Positions 10,431-25,125 of a stretch of DNA of 64,000 nt are shown in pieces. A program made the position numbers and the translations under genes. The notes under the pieces were generated by a model, which saw nothing but the letters and a program-made list of their open reading frames with translations, was not told the origin of the DNA and ran no database searches. Numbering within the stretch: position 1 is the stretch's first letter; each line of letters opens with the position of its first letter. The stretch comes from Fragum whitleyi. Lineage: Eukaryota; Mollusca; Bivalvia; Cardiida; Cardiidae. The stretch is from contig OX411556.1 of assembly GCA_948146395.1 (NCBI GenBank), positions 1,240,001-1,304,000 on the forward strand, in the 5' to 3' direction.

Positions 10431-13400
10431 ACATCGCCCCAAACACGCGCGTTCGCTAGCTATGCATGTGCGCTTCAAATTGACACCGGTTTCGATGCCG
10501 TCTGATGCATCCGTCTGTGCGTTTATGCAGCATCCCTGACCCCTTGTTATACGAATTATTAGTAATTATTTAATCCTGTTTTAATGTTAATATTTTGGGT
10601 ACCCATTTTTCGATCGACTAATGCGCCCATGCATTCATACCCACATCGTCCCAAACACGCGCGTTCACTAGCTATGCATGTGCGCTTCAAATTGACACCG
10701 GTTTCGATGCCGTCTGATGCATCGGTCTGTGCGTTTATGCAGCATCCCTGACCCCTTGTTATTCGATTTAATAGTAATTATTTAATCCTGATTTAATGTT
10801 AAATATTTTGGGTAACCATTTTTCGATCGACTGATGCGCCCATGCATTCATACCCACATCGTCCCAAACACTCGCGTTCGCTAGCTATGCATGTGCGCTT
10901 CAAATTGACACCGGTTTCGATGCCGTCTGATGCATCCGTCTGTGCGTTTATGCAGCGTCCCTGACCCCTTGTTATTCGATTTAATAGTAATTATTTAATC
11001 CTGATTTAATGTTAAATATTTTGGGTACCAATTTTTCGATCGACTGATGCGCCCATGCATTCATACCCACATTGTCCCAAATACGCGCGTTCACTAGCTA
11101 TGCATATGCGCTTCAAATTGACACCGGTTTCGATGCCGTCTGATGCATCCGTCTGTGCGTTTATGCAGCATCCCTGACCCCTTGTTATTCGATTTAATAG
11201 TAATTATTTAATCCTGATTTAATGTTAAATATTTTGAGTACCCATTTTTCGATCGACTGATGCGCCCATGCATTCATACCCACATCGTCCCAAACACTCG
11301 CGTTCGCTAGCTATGCATGTGCGCTTCAAATTGACACCGGTTTCGATGCCGTCTGATGCATCCGTCTGTGCGTTTATGCAGCATCCCTGACCCCTTGTTA
11401 TTCGATTTAATAGTAATTATTTAATCCTGATTTAATGTTAAATATTTTGGGTACCCATTTTTCGATCGACTGATGCGCCCATGCATTCATACCCACATCG
11501 TCCCAAACACTCGCGTTCGCTAGCTATGCATGTGCGCTTCAAATTGACACCGGTTTCGATGCCGTCTGATGCATCCGTCTGTGCGTTTATGCAGCATCCC
11601 TGACCCCTTGTTATTCGATTTAATAGTAATTATTTAATCCTGATTTAATGTTAATTATTTTGGGTACCCATTTTTCGATCGACTGATGCGCCCATGCATT
11701 TATACCCACATCGTCCCAAACACGCGCGTTCACTAGCTATGCATGTGCGCTTCAAATTGACACCGGTTTCGATGCCGTCTGATGCATCCGTCTGTGCGTT
11801 TATGCAGCATCCCTGACCCCTTGTTATTCGATTTAATAGTAATTATTTAATCCTGATTTAATGTTAAATATTATGGGTACCCATTTTTCGATCGACTGAT
11901 GCGCCCATGCATTCATACTCACATCGCCCCAAACACGCGCGTTCGCTAGCTATGCATGTGCGCTTCAAATTGACACCGGTTTCGATGCCGTCTGATGCAT
12001 CCGTCTGTGCGTTTATGCAGCATCCCTGACCCCTTGTTATTCGATTTAATAGTAATTATTTAATCCTGATTTAATGTTAAATATTTTGGGTACCCATTTT
12101 TCGATCGACTGATGCGCCCATGCATTCATACCCACATCGTCCCAAACACTCGCGTTCGCTAGCTATGCATGTGCGCTTTAAATTGACACCGGTTTCGATG
12201 CCGTCTGATGCATCCGTCTGTGCGTTTATGCAGCGTCCCTGACCCCTTGTTATTCGATTTAATAGTTATTATTTAATCCTGATTTAATATTGAATATTTT
12301 TTGTACCCATTTTTCGATCGACTGATGCGCCCATGCATTCATACCCACATCGCCCCAAACACGCGCGTTCGCTAGCTATGCATGTGCGCTTCAAATTGAC
12401 ACCGGTTTCTATGCCGTCTGATGCATCCGTCTGTGCGTTTATGCAGCATCCCTGACCCCTTGTTATTCGATTTAATAGTAATTATTTAATCCTGATTTAA
12501 TGTTAAATATTTTGGGTACCCATTTTTCGATCGACTGATGCGCCCATGAATTCATACCCACATCGCCCCAAACACGCGCGTTCGCTAGCTATGCATGTGC
12601 GCTTCAAATTGACACCGGTTTCGATGCTGTCTAATGCATCCGTCTGTGCGTTTATGCAGCATCCCTGACCCCTTGTTATTCGATTTAATAGTAATTATTT
12701 AATCCTGATTTAATGTTAAATATTTTGGGTACCCATTTTTCGATCGACTGATGCGCCCATGCATTTATACCCACATCGTCCCAAACACTCGCGTTCGCTA
12801 GCTATGCATGTGCGCTTCAAATTGACACCGGTTTCGATGCCGTCTGATGCATCCGTCTGTGCGTTTATGCAGCATCCCTGACCCCTTGTTATTCGATTTA
12901 ATAGTAATTATTTAATCCTGATTTAATGTTAAATATTTTGGGTACCCATTTTTCGATCGACTAATGCGCCCATGCATTCATACCCACATCACCCCAAACA
13001 CGCGCGTTCGCTAGCTATGCATGTGAGCTTCAAATTGACACCGGTTTCGATGCCGTCTGATGCATCCGTCTGTGCGTTTATGCAGCATCCCTGACCCCTT
13101 GTTATTCGATTTAATAGTAATTATTTAATCCTGATTTAATGTTAAATATTTTGGGTACCCATTTTTCGATCGACTGATGCGCCCATGCATTCATACCCAC
13201 ATCGTCCCAAACACTCGCGTTCGCTAGCTATGCATGTGCGCTTCAAATTGACACCGGTTTCGATGCCGTCTGATGCATCCGTCTGTGCGTTTATGCAGCA
13301 TCCCTGACCCCTTGTTATTCGATTTAATAGTAATTATTTAATCCTGATTTAATGTTAAATATTTTGGGTACCCATTTTTCGATCGACTGATGCGCCCATG

Positions 13401-14230
13401 CATTTATACCCACATCGTCCCAAACACTCGCGTTCGCTAGCTATGCATGTGCGCTTCAAATTGACACCGGTTTCGATGCCGTCTGATGCATCCGTCTGTG
13501 CGTTTATGCAGCATCCCTGACCCCTTGTTATTCGATTTAATAGTAATTATTTAATCCTGATTTAATGTTAAATATTTTGGGTACCCATTTTTCGATCGAC
13601 TGATGCGCCCATGCATTCATACCCACATCGCCCAAAACACGCGCGTTCGCTAGCTATGCATGTGCGCTTCAAATTGACACCGGTTTCGATGCCGTCTAAT
13701 GCATCCGTCTGTGCCTTTTTGCAGCATCCCTGACCCCTTGTTATTCGATTTAATAGTAATTATTTAATCCTGATTTAATGTTAAATATTTTGGGTACCCA
13801 TTTTTCGATCGACTGATGCGCCCATGCATTCATACCCACATCGCCCCAAACACGCGCGTTCGCTAGCTATGCATGTGCGCTTCAAATTGACACCGGTTTC
13901 GATGCCGTCTGATGCATCCGTCTGTGCGTTTATGCAGCATCCCTGACCCCTTGTTATTCGATTTAATAGTAATTATTTAATCCTGATTTAATGTTAAATA
14001 TTTTGGGTACCCATTTTTCGATCGACTGATGCGCCCATGCATTTATACCCACATCGTCCCAAACACTCGCGTTCGCTAGCTATGCATGTGCGCTTCAAAT
14101 TGACACCGGTTTCGATGCCGTCTGATGCATCCGTCTGTGCGTTTATGCAGCATCCCTGACCCCTTGTTATTCGATTTAATAGTAATTATTTAATCCTGAT
14201 TTAATGTTAAATATTTTGGGTACCCATTTT
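10430..14230. repeat. Block of about 18 monomers, left copy of a distant pair
   Basis: This stretch recurs at 25.1-28.9 kb at an offset of 14,695 bp, which is 69 x 213 minus two intervening deletions. Markers shared at that exact offset are atacgaatta (10549), ggtaacc (10811), cattgtcccaaatacg (11070), cccatgaattc (12544), atgtgagctt (13021) and gtgccttttt (13711). Differences exist, so the copies have had time to diverge. Part of the left end is related to the 14-monomer block upstream. Edges are approximate to about one monomer. Confidence 0.8.
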
Positions 14231-14879
14231 TCGATCGACTGATGCGCCCATGCATTCATACCCACATCGCCCCAAACACGCGCGTTTGCTAGCTATGCAT
14301 GTGCGCTTCAAATTGACACCGGTTTCGATGCCGTCTGATGCATCCGTCTGTGCGTTTATGCAGCGTCCCTGACCCCTTGTTATTCGATTTAATAGTAATT
14401 ATTTAATCCTGATTTAATGTTAAATATTTTGGGTACCCATTTTTCGATCGACTGATGCGCCCATGCATTCATACCCACATCGTCCCAAACACTCGCGTTC
14501 GCTAGCTATGCATGTGCGCTTCAAATTGACACCGGTTTCGATGCCGTCTGATGCATCCGTCTGTGCGTTTATGCAGCATCCCTGACCCCTTGTTATTCGA
14601 TTTAATAGTAATTATTTAATCCTGATTTAATGTTAAATATTTTGGGTACCCATTTTTCGATCGACTGATGCGCCCATGCATTCATACCCACATCGTCCCA
14701 AACACGCGCGTTCACTAGCTATGGATGTGCGCTTCAAATTGACACCGGTTTCGATGCCGTCTGATGCATCCGTCTGTGCGTTTATGCAGCATCCCTGACC
14801 CCTTGTTATACGATTTAATAGTAATTATTTAATCCTGATTTAATGTTAATATTTTGGGTACCCATTTTTCGATCGACTA

Positions 14880-17800
14880 ATGCGCCCATGCATTCATACC
14901 CACATCGTCCCAAACACGCGCGTTCACTAGCTATGCATGTGCGCTTCAAATTGACACCGGTTTCGATGCCGTCTGATGCATCCGTCTGTGCGTTTATGCA
15001 GCATCCCTGACCCCTTGTTATTCGATTTAATAGTAATTATTTAATCCTGATTTAATGTTAAATATTTTGGGTACCCATTTTTCGATCGACTGATGCGCCC
15101 ATGCATTCATACCCACATCGCCCCAAACACGCGCGTTCGCTAGCTATGCATGTGCGCTTCAAATTGACACCGGTTTCGATGCCGTCTGATGCATCCGTCT
15201 GTGCGTTTATGCAGCATCCCTGACCCCTTGTTATTCGATTTAATAGTAATTATTTAATCCTGATTTAATGTTAAATATTTTGGGTACCCATTTTTCGATC
15301 GACTGATGCGCCCATGCATTCATACCCACATCGTCCCAAACACTCGCGTTCGCTAGCTATGCATGTGCGCTTCAAATTGACACCGGTTTCGATGCCGTCT
15401 GATGCATCCGTCTGTGCGTTTATGCAGCGTCCCTGACCCCTTGTTATTCGATTTAATAGTAATTATTTAATCCTGATTTAATGTTAAATATTTTGGGTAC
15501 CAATTTTTCGATCGACTGATGCGCCCATGCATTCATACCCACATCGTCCCAAACACGCGCGTTCACTAGCTATGCATATGCGCTTCAAATTGACACCGGT
15601 TTCGATGCCGTCTGATGCATCCGTCTGTACGTTTATGCAGCATCCCTGACCCCTTGTTATTCGATTTAATAGTAATTATTTAATCCTGATTTAATGTTAA
15701 ATATTTTGGGTACCCATTTTTCGATCGACTGATGCGCCCATGCATTCATACCCATAACGCCCTAAACACGCGCGTTCGCTAGCTATGCATGTGCGCTTCA
15801 AATTGACACCGGTTTCGATGCCGTCTGATGCATCCGTCTGTGCGTTTATGCAGCATCCCTGACCCCTTGTTATTCGATTTAATAGTAATTATTTAATCCT
15901 GATTTAATGTTAAATATTTTGGGTACCCATTTTTCGATCGACTGATGCGCCCATGCATTCATACCCACATCGCCCCAAACACGCGCGTTCGCTAGCTATG
16001 CATGTGCGCTTCAAATTGACACCGGTTTCGATGCCGTCTGATGCATCCGTCTGTGCGTTTATGCAGCATCCCTGACCCCTTGTTATTCGATTTAATAGTA
16101 ATTATTTAATCCTGATTTAATGTTAAATATTTTGGGTACCCATTTTTCGATGGACTGATGCGCCCATGCATTCATACCCACATCGCCCCAAACACGCGCG
16201 TTCGCTAGCTATGCATGTGCGCTTCAAATTGACACCGGTTTCGATGCCGTCTGATGCATCCGTCTGTGCGTTTATGCAGCATCCCTGACCCCTTGTTATT
16301 CGATTTAATAGTAATTATTTAATCCTGATTTAATGTTAAATATTTTGGGTACCCATTTTTCGATCGACTGATGCGCCCATGCATTCATACCCACATCGTC
16401 CCAAACACTCGCGTTCGCTAGCTATGCATGTGCGCTTCAAATTGACACCGGTTTCGATGCCGTCTGATGCATCCGTCTGTGCGTTTATGCAGCGTCCCTG
16501 ACCCCTTGTTATTCGATTTAATAGTAATTATTTAATCCTGATTTAATGTTAAATATTTTGGGTACCCATTTTTCGATCGACTGATGCGCCCATGCATTCA
16601 TACCCACATCGTCCCAAACACGCGCGTTCACTAGCTATGCATGTGCGCTTCAAATTGACACCGGTTTCGATGCCGTCTGATGCATCCGTCTGTGCGTTTA
16701 TGCAGCATCCCTGACCCCTTGTTATTCGATTTAATAGTAATTATTTAATCCTGATTTAATGTTAAATATTTTGGGTACCCATTTTTCGATCGACTGATGC
16801 GCCCATGCATTCATACCCACATCGCCCCAAACACGCGCGTTCGCTAGCTATGCATGTGCGCTTCAAATTGACACCGGTTTCGATGCCGTCTGATGCATCC
16901 GTCTGTGCGTTTATGCAGCGTCCCTGACCCCTTGTTATTCGATTTAATAGTAATTATTTAATCCTGATTTAATGTTAAATATTTTGGGTACCCATTTTTC
17001 GATCGACTGATGCGCCCATGCATTCATACCCACATCGCCCCAAACACGCGCGTTCGCTAGCTATGCATGTGCGCTTCAAATTGACACCGGTTTCGATGCC
17101 GTCTGATGCATCGGTCTGTGCGTTTATGCAGCATCCCTGATCCCTTGTTATTAGATTTAATAGTAATTATTTAATCCTGATTTAATGTTAAATATTTTGG
17201 GTACCCATTTTTCGATCGACTGATGCGCCCATGCATTCATACCCACATCGTCCCAAACACTCGCGTTCGCTAGCTATGCATGTGCGCTTCAAATTGACAC
17301 CGGTTTCGATGCCGTCTGATGCATCCGTCTGTGCGTTTATGCAGCGTCCCTGACCCCTTGTTATTCGATTTAATAGTAATTATTTAATCCTGATTTAATG
17401 TTAATTATTTTGGGTACTAATTTTTCGATCGACTGATGCGCCCATGCATTCATACCCACATCGTCCCAAACACGCGCGTTCACTAGCTATGCATATGCGC
17501 TTCAAATTGACACCGGTTTCGATGCCGTCTGATGCATCCGTCTGTGCGTTTATGCAGCATCCCTGACCCTTTGTTATTCGATTTAATAGTAATTATTTAA
17601 TCCTGATTTAATGTTAAATATTTTGGGTACCCATTTTTCGATCGACTGATGCGCCCATGCATTCATACCCATAACGCCCCAAACACGCGCGTTCGCTAGC
17701 TATGCATGTGCTCTTCAAATTGACACCGGTTTCGATGCCGTCTGATGCATCCGTCTGTGCGTTTATGCAGCATCCCTGACCCCTTGTTATTCGATTTAAT

Positions 17801-19139
17801 AGTAATTATTTAATCCTGATTTAATGTTAAATATTTTGGGTACCCATTTTTCGATCGACTGATGCGCCCATGCATTCATACCCACATCGCCCCAAACACG
17901 CGCGTTCGCTAGCTATGCATGTGCGCTTCAAATTGACACCGGTTTCGATGCCGTCTGATGCATCCGTCTGTGCGTTTATGCAGCATCCCTGACCCCTTGT
18001 TATTCGATTTAATAGTAATTATTTAATCCTGATTTAATGTTAAATATTTTGGGTACCCATTTTTCGATCGACTGATGCGCTCATGCATTCATACCCACAT
18101 CGCCCCAAACACGCGCGTTCGCTAGCTATGCATGTGCGCTTCAAATTGACACCGGTTTCGATGCCGTCTGATGCATCGGTCTGTGCGTTTATGCAGCATC
18201 CCTGACCCCTTGTTATTCGATTTAATAGTAATTATTTAATCCTGATTTAATGTTAAATATTTTGGGTACCCATTTTTCGATCGACTGATGCGCCCATGCA
18301 TTCATACCCACATCGTCCCAAACACTCGCGTTCGCTAGCTATGCATGTGCGCTTCAAATTGACACCGGTTTCGATGCCGTCTGATGCATCCGTCTGTGCG
18401 TTTATGCAGCGTCCCTGACCCCTTGTTATTCGATTTAATAGTAATTATTTAATCCTGATTTAATGTTAAATATTTTGGGTACCCATTTTTCGATCGACTG
18501 ATGCGCCCATGCATTCATACCCACATCGTCCCAAACACGCGCGTTCACTAGCTATGCATGTGCGCTTCAAATTGACACCGGTTTCGATGCCGTCTGATGC
18601 ATCCGTCTGTGCGTTTATGCAGCATCCCTGACCCCTTGTTATTCGATTTAATAGTAATTATTTAATCCTGATTTAATGTTAAATAATTTGGGTACCCATT
18701 TTTCGATCGACTGATGCGCCCATGCATTCATACCCACATCGCCCCAAACACGCGCGTTCGCTAGCTATGCATGTGCGCTTCAAATTGACACCGGTTTCGA
18801 TGCCGTCTGATGCATCCGTCTGTGCGTTTATGCAGCATCCCTGACCCCTTGTTATTCGATTTAATAGTAATTATTTAATCCTGATTTAATGTTAAATATT
18901 TTGGGTACCCATTTTTCGATCGACTGATGCGCCCATGCATTCATACCCACATCGTCCCAAACACTCGCGTTCGCTAGCTATGCATGTGCGCTTCAAATTG
19001 ACACCGGTTTCGATGCTGTCTAATGCATCCGTCTGTGCGTTTATGCAGCATCCCTGACCCCTTGTTATTCGATTTAATAGTAATTATTTAATCCTGATTT
19101 AATGTTAAATATTTTGGGTACCCATTTTTCGATCGACTG
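14880..19139. repeat. 20-monomer block, copy 1 (4,260 bp)
   Basis: Repeated immediately downstream at an offset of exactly 4,260 bp (20 x 213). Shared markers are cataacgccctaaac (15753), cgatggactg (16149), tgatcccttgttag (17139), ggtactaatt (17412), aaataatttg (18681) and gctgtctaatg (19015). I found about seven single-base differences from copy 2 (near 14901, 15067, 15629, 16261, 17113, 17711 and 18081), roughly 99.8% identity. The left edge is taken where gactaa (14879) stops matching gactga (19139). Confidence 0.9.
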
Positions 19140-22100
19140 ATGCGCCCATGCATTCATACCAACATCGTCCCAAACACGCGCGTTCACTAGCTATGCATGT
19201 GCGCTTCAAATTGACACCGGTTTCGATGCCGTCTGATGCATCCGTCTGTGCGTTTATGCAGCATCCCTGACCCCTTGTTATTCGATTTAATAGTAATTAT
19301 TTAATCCTGATTTAATGTTAAATATTATGGGTACCCATTTTTCGATCGACTGATGCGCCCATGCATTCATACCCACATCGCCCCAAACACGCGCGTTCGC
19401 TAGCTATGCATGTGCGCTTCAAATTGACACCGGTTTCGATGCCGTCTGATGCATCCGTCTGTGCGTTTATGCAGCATCCCTGACCCCTTGTTATTCGATT
19501 TAATAGTAATTATTTAATCCTGATTTAATGTTAAATATTTTGGGTACCCATTTTTCGATCGACTGATGCGCCCATGCATTCATACCCACATCGTCCCAAA
19601 CACTCGCGTTCGCTAGCTATGCATGTGCGCTTCAAATTGACACCGGTTTCGATGCCGTCTGATGCATCCGTCTGTGCGTTTATGCAGCGTCCCTGACCCC
19701 TTGTTATTCGATTTAATAGTAATTATTTAATCCTGATTTAATGTTAAATATTTTGGGTACCAATTTTTCGATCGACTGATGCGCCCATGCATTCATACCC
19801 ACATCGTCCCAAACACGCGCGTTCACTAGCTATGCATATGCGCTTCAAATTGACACCGGTTTCGATGCCGTCTGATGCATCCGTCTGTGCGTTTATGCAG
19901 CATCCCTGACCCCTTGTTATTCGATTTAATAGTAATTATTTAATCCTGATTTAATGTTAAATATTTTGGGTACCCATTTTTCGATCGACTGATGCGCCCA
20001 TGCATTCATACCCATAACGCCCTAAACACGCGCGTTCGCTAGCTATGCATGTGCGCTTCAAATTGACACCGGTTTCGATGCCGTCTGATGCATCCGTCTG
20101 TGCGTTTATGCAGCATCCCTGACCCCTTGTTATTCGATTTAATAGTAATTATTTAATCCTGATTTAATGTTAAATATTTTGGGTACCCATTTTTCGATCG
20201 ACTGATGCGCCCATGCATTCATACCCACATCGCCCCAAACACGCGCGTTCGCTAGCTATGCATGTGCGCTTCAAATTGACACCGGTTTCGATGCCGTCTG
20301 ATGCATCCGTCTGTGCGTTTATGCAGCATCCCTGACCCCTTGTTATTCGATTTAATAGTAATTATTTAATCCTGATTTAATGTTAAATATTTTGGGTACC
20401 CATTTTTCGATGGACTGATGCGCCCATGCATTCATACCCACATCGCCCCAAACACGCGCGTTCGCTAGCTATGCATGTGCGCTTCAAATTGACACCGGTT
20501 TCGATGCCGTCTGATGCATCGGTCTGTGCGTTTATGCAGCATCCCTGACCCCTTGTTATTCGATTTAATAGTAATTATTTAATCCTGATTTAATGTTAAA
20601 TATTTTGGGTACCCATTTTTCGATCGACTGATGCGCCCATGCATTCATACCCACATCGTCCCAAACACTCGCGTTCGCTAGCTATGCATGTGCGCTTCAA
20701 ATTGACACCGGTTTCGATGCCGTCTGATGCATCCGTCTGTGCGTTTATGCAGCGTCCCTGACCCCTTGTTATTCGATTTAATAGTAATTATTTAATCCTG
20801 ATTTAATGTTAAATATTTTGGGTACCCATTTTTCGATCGACTGATGCGCCCATGCATTCATACCCACATCGTCCCAAACACGCGCGTTCACTAGCTATGC
20901 ATGTGCGCTTCAAATTGACACCGGTTTCGATGCCGTCTGATGCATCCGTCTGTGCGTTTATGCAGCATCCCTGACCCCTTGTTATTCGATTTAATAGTAA
21001 TTATTTAATCCTGATTTAATGTTAAATATTTTGGGTACCCATTTTTCGATCGACTGATGCGCCCATGCATTCATACCCACATCGCCCCAAACACGCGCGT
21101 TCGCTAGCTATGCATGTGCGCTTCAAATTGACACCGGTTTCGATGCCGTCTGATGCATCCGTCTGTGCGTTTATGCAGCGTCCCTGACCCCTTGTTATTC
21201 GATTTAATAGTAATTATTTAATCCTGATTTAATGTTAAATATTTTGGGTACCCATTTTTCGATCGACTGATGCGCCCATGCATTCATACCCACATCGCCC
21301 CAAACACGCGCGTTCGCTAGCTATGCATGTGCGCTTCAAATTGACACCGGTTTCGATGCCGTCTGATGCATCCGTCTGTGCGTTTATGCAGCATCCCTGA
21401 TCCCTTGTTATTAGATTTAATAGTAATTATTTAATCCTGATTTAATGTTAAATATTTTGGGTACCCATTTTTCGATCGACTGATGCGCCCATGCATTCAT
21501 ACCCACATCGTCCCAAACACTCGCGTTCGCTAGCTATGCATGTGCGCTTCAAATTGACACCGGTTTCGATGCCGTCTGATGCATCCGTCTGTGCGTTTAT
21601 GCAGCGTCCCTGACCCCTTGTTATTCGATTTAATAGTAATTATTTAATCCTGATTTAATGTTAATTATTTTGGGTACTAATTTTTCGATCGACTGATGCG
21701 CCCATGCATTCATACCCACATCGTCCCAAACACGCGCGTTCACTAGCTATGCATATGCGCTTCAAATTGACACCGGTTTCGATGCCGTCTGATGCATCCG
21801 TCTGTGCGTTTATGCAGCATCCCTGACCCTTTGTTATTCGATTTAATAGTAATTATTTAATCCTGATTTAATGTTAAATATTTTGGGTACCCATTTTTCG
21901 ATCGACTGATGCGCCCATGCATTCATACCCATAACGCCCCAAACACGCGCGTTCGCTAGCTATGCATGTGCGCTTCAAATTGACACCGGTTTCGATGCCG
22001 TCTGATGCATCCGTCTGTGCGTTTATGCAGCATCCCTGACCCCTTGTTATTCGATTTAATAGTAATTATTTAATCCTGATTTAATGTTAAATATTTTGGG

Positions 22101-23399
22101 TACCCATTTTTCGATCGACTGATGCGCCCATGCATTCATACCCACATCGCCCCAAACACGCGCGTTCGCTAGCTATGCATGTGCGCTTCAAATTGACACC
22201 GGTTTCGATGCCGTCTGATGCATCCGTCTGTGCGTTTATGCAGCATCCCTGACCCCTTGTTATTCGATTTAATAGTAATTATTTAATCCTGATTTAATGT
22301 TAAATATTTTGGGTACCCATTTTTCGATCGACTGATGCGCCCATGCATTCATACCCACATCGCCCCAAACACGCGCGTTCGCTAGCTATGCATGTGCGCT
22401 TCAAATTGACACCGGTTTCGATGCCGTCTGATGCATCGGTCTGTGCGTTTATGCAGCATCCCTGACCCCTTGTTATTCGATTTAATAGTAATTATTTAAT
22501 CCTGATTTAATGTTAAATATTTTGGGTACCCATTTTTCGATCGACTGATGCGCCCATGCATTCATACCCACATCGTCCCAAACACTCGCGTTCGCTAGCT
22601 ATGCATGTGCGCTTCAAATTGACACCGGTTTCGATGCCGTCTGATGCATCCGTCTGTGCGTTTATGCAGCGTCCCTGACCCCTTGTTATTCGATTTAATA
22701 GTAATTATTTAATCCTGATTTAATGTTAAATATTTTGGGTACCCATTTTTCGATCGACTGATGCGCCCATGCATTCATACCCACATCGTCCCAAACACGC
22801 GCGTTCACTAGCTATGCATGTGCGCTTCAAATTGACACCGGTTTCGATGCCGTCTGATGCATCCGTCTGTGCGTTTATGCAGCATCCCTGACCCCTTGTT
22901 ATTCGATTTAATAGTAATTATTTAATCCTGATTTAATGTTAAATAATTTGGGTACCCATTTTTCGATCGACTGATGCGCCCATGCATTCATACCCACATC
23001 GCCCCAAACACGCGCGTTCGCTAGCTATGCATGTGCGCTTCAAATTGACACCGGTTTCGATGCCGTCTGATGCATCCGTCTGTGCGTTTATGCAGCATCC
23101 CTGACCCCTTGTTATTCGATTTAATAGTAATTATTTAATCCTGATTTAATGTTAAATATTTTGGGTACCCATTTTTCGATCGACTGATGCGCCCATGCAT
23201 TCATACCCACATCGTCCCAAACACTCGCGTTCGCTAGCTATGCATGTGCGCTTCAAATTGACACCGGTTTCGATGCTGTCTAATGCATCCGTCTGTGCGT
23301 TTATGCAGCATCCCTGACCCCTTGTTATTCGATTTAATAGTAATTATTTAATCCTGATTTAATGTTAAATATTTTGGGTACCCATTTTTCGATCGACTG
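19140..23399. repeat. 20-monomer block, copy 2 (4,260 bp)
   Basis: Tandem copy of 14880-19139, carrying every listed marker 4,260 bp later: ccctaaac (20030), cgatggactg (20409), tgatcccttgttag (21399), ggtactaatt (21672), aaataatttg (22941) and gctgtctaatg (23275). Similarity at this offset fades over the next 500 bp: the aaatattatg form at 19320 is still matched at 23580, but cagcgt near 19685 is cagcat near 23945. This suggests the block ends inside a region of later exchange. Confidence 0.9.
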
Positions 23400-25125
23400 A
23401 TGCGCCCATGCATTCATACCAACATCGTCCCAAACACTCGCGTTCGCTAGCTATGCATGTGCGCTTCAAATTGACACCGGTTTCGATGCCGTCTGATGCA
23501 TCCGTCTGTGCGTTTATGCAGCATCCCTGACCCCTTGTTATTCGATTTAATAGTAATTATTTAATCCTGATTTAATGTTAAATATTATGGGTACCCATTT
23601 TTCGATCGACTGATGCGCCCATGCATTCATACCCACATCGCCCCAAACACGCGCGTTCGCTAGCTATGCATGTGCGCTTCAAATTGACACCGGTTTCGAT
23701 GCCGTCTGATGCATCCGTCTGTGCGTTTATGCAGCATCCCTGACCCCTTGTTATTCGATTTAATAGTAATTATTTAATCCTGATTTAATGTTAAATATTT
23801 TGGGTACCCATTTTTCGATCGACTGATGCGCCCATGCATTCATACCCACATCGTCCCAAACACTCGCGTTCGCTAGCTATGCATGTGCGCTTCAAATTGA
23901 CACCGGTTTCGATGCCGTCTGATGCATCCGTCTGTGCGTTTATGCAGCATCCCTGACCCCTTGTTATTCGATTTAATAGTAATTATTTAATCCTGATTTA
24001 ATGTTAAATATTTTGGGTACCCATTTTTCGATCGACTGATGCGCCCATGCATTCATACCCACATCGTCCCAAACACTCGCGTTTGCTAGCTATGCATGTG
24101 CGCTTCAAATTGACACCGGTTTCGATGCCGTCTGATGCATCCGTCTGTGCGTTTATGCAGCATCCCTGACCCCTTGTTATTCGATTTAATAGTAATTATT
24201 TAATCCTGATTTAATGTTAAATATTTTGGGTACCCATTTTTCGATCGACTGATGCGCCCATGCATTCATACCCACATCGTCCCAAACACGCGCGTTCACT
24301 AGCTATGCATGTGCGCTTCAAATTGACACCGGTTTCGATGCCGTCTGATGCATCCGTATGTGCGTTTATGAAGCATCCCTGACCCCTTGTTATTTGATTT
24401 AATAGTAATTATTTAATCCTGATTTAATGTTAAATATTTTGGGTACCCATTTTTCGATCGACTGATGCGCCCATGCATTCATACCCACATCGCCCCAAAC
24501 ACGCGCGTTCGCTAGCTATGCATGTGCGCTTCCAATTGACACCGGTTTCTATGCCGTCTGATGCATCCGTCTGTGCGTTTATGCAGCATCCCTGACCCCT
24601 TGTTATTCGATTTAATAGTAATTATTTAATCCTGATTTAATGTTAAATATTTTGGGTACCCATTTTTCGATCGACTGATGCGCCCATGCATTCATACCCA
24701 CATCGTCCCAAACACTCGCGTTCGCTAGCTATGCATGTGCGCTTCAAATTGACACCGGTTTCGATGCCGTCTGATGCATCCGTCTGTGCGTTTATGCAGC
24801 ATCCCTGACCCCTTGTTATTCGATTTAATAGTAATTATTTAATCCTGATTTAATGTTAAATATTTTGGGTACCCATTTTTCGATCGACTGATGCGCCCAT
24901 GCATTCATACCCACATCGTCCCAAACACTCGCGTTCGCTAGCTATGCATGTGCGCTTCAAATTGACACCGGTTTCGATGCCGTCTGATGCATCCGTCTGT
25001 GCGTTTATGCAGCATCCCTGACCCCTTGTTATTCGATTTAATAGTAATTATTTAATCCTGATTTAATGTTAAATATTTTGGGTACCCATTTTTCGATCGA
25101 CTGATGCGCCCATGCATTCATACCC
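23400..25125. repeat. Monomers after the 20-monomer tandem pair
   Basis: About eight units with few shared private markers. They are mostly type A (T5, T15, G23), with a C-type unit near 24285 that carries gtatgtgcg and atgaagc, and a B-type unit near 24491 with cttccaatt and gtttctatgcc. The cttccaatt plus gtttctatgcc pair recurs near 38370, and gtatgtgcg recurs near 37770 and 41605. This stretch therefore has distant relatives at 37-42 kb. No higher-order period is clear inside it. Confidence 0.6.
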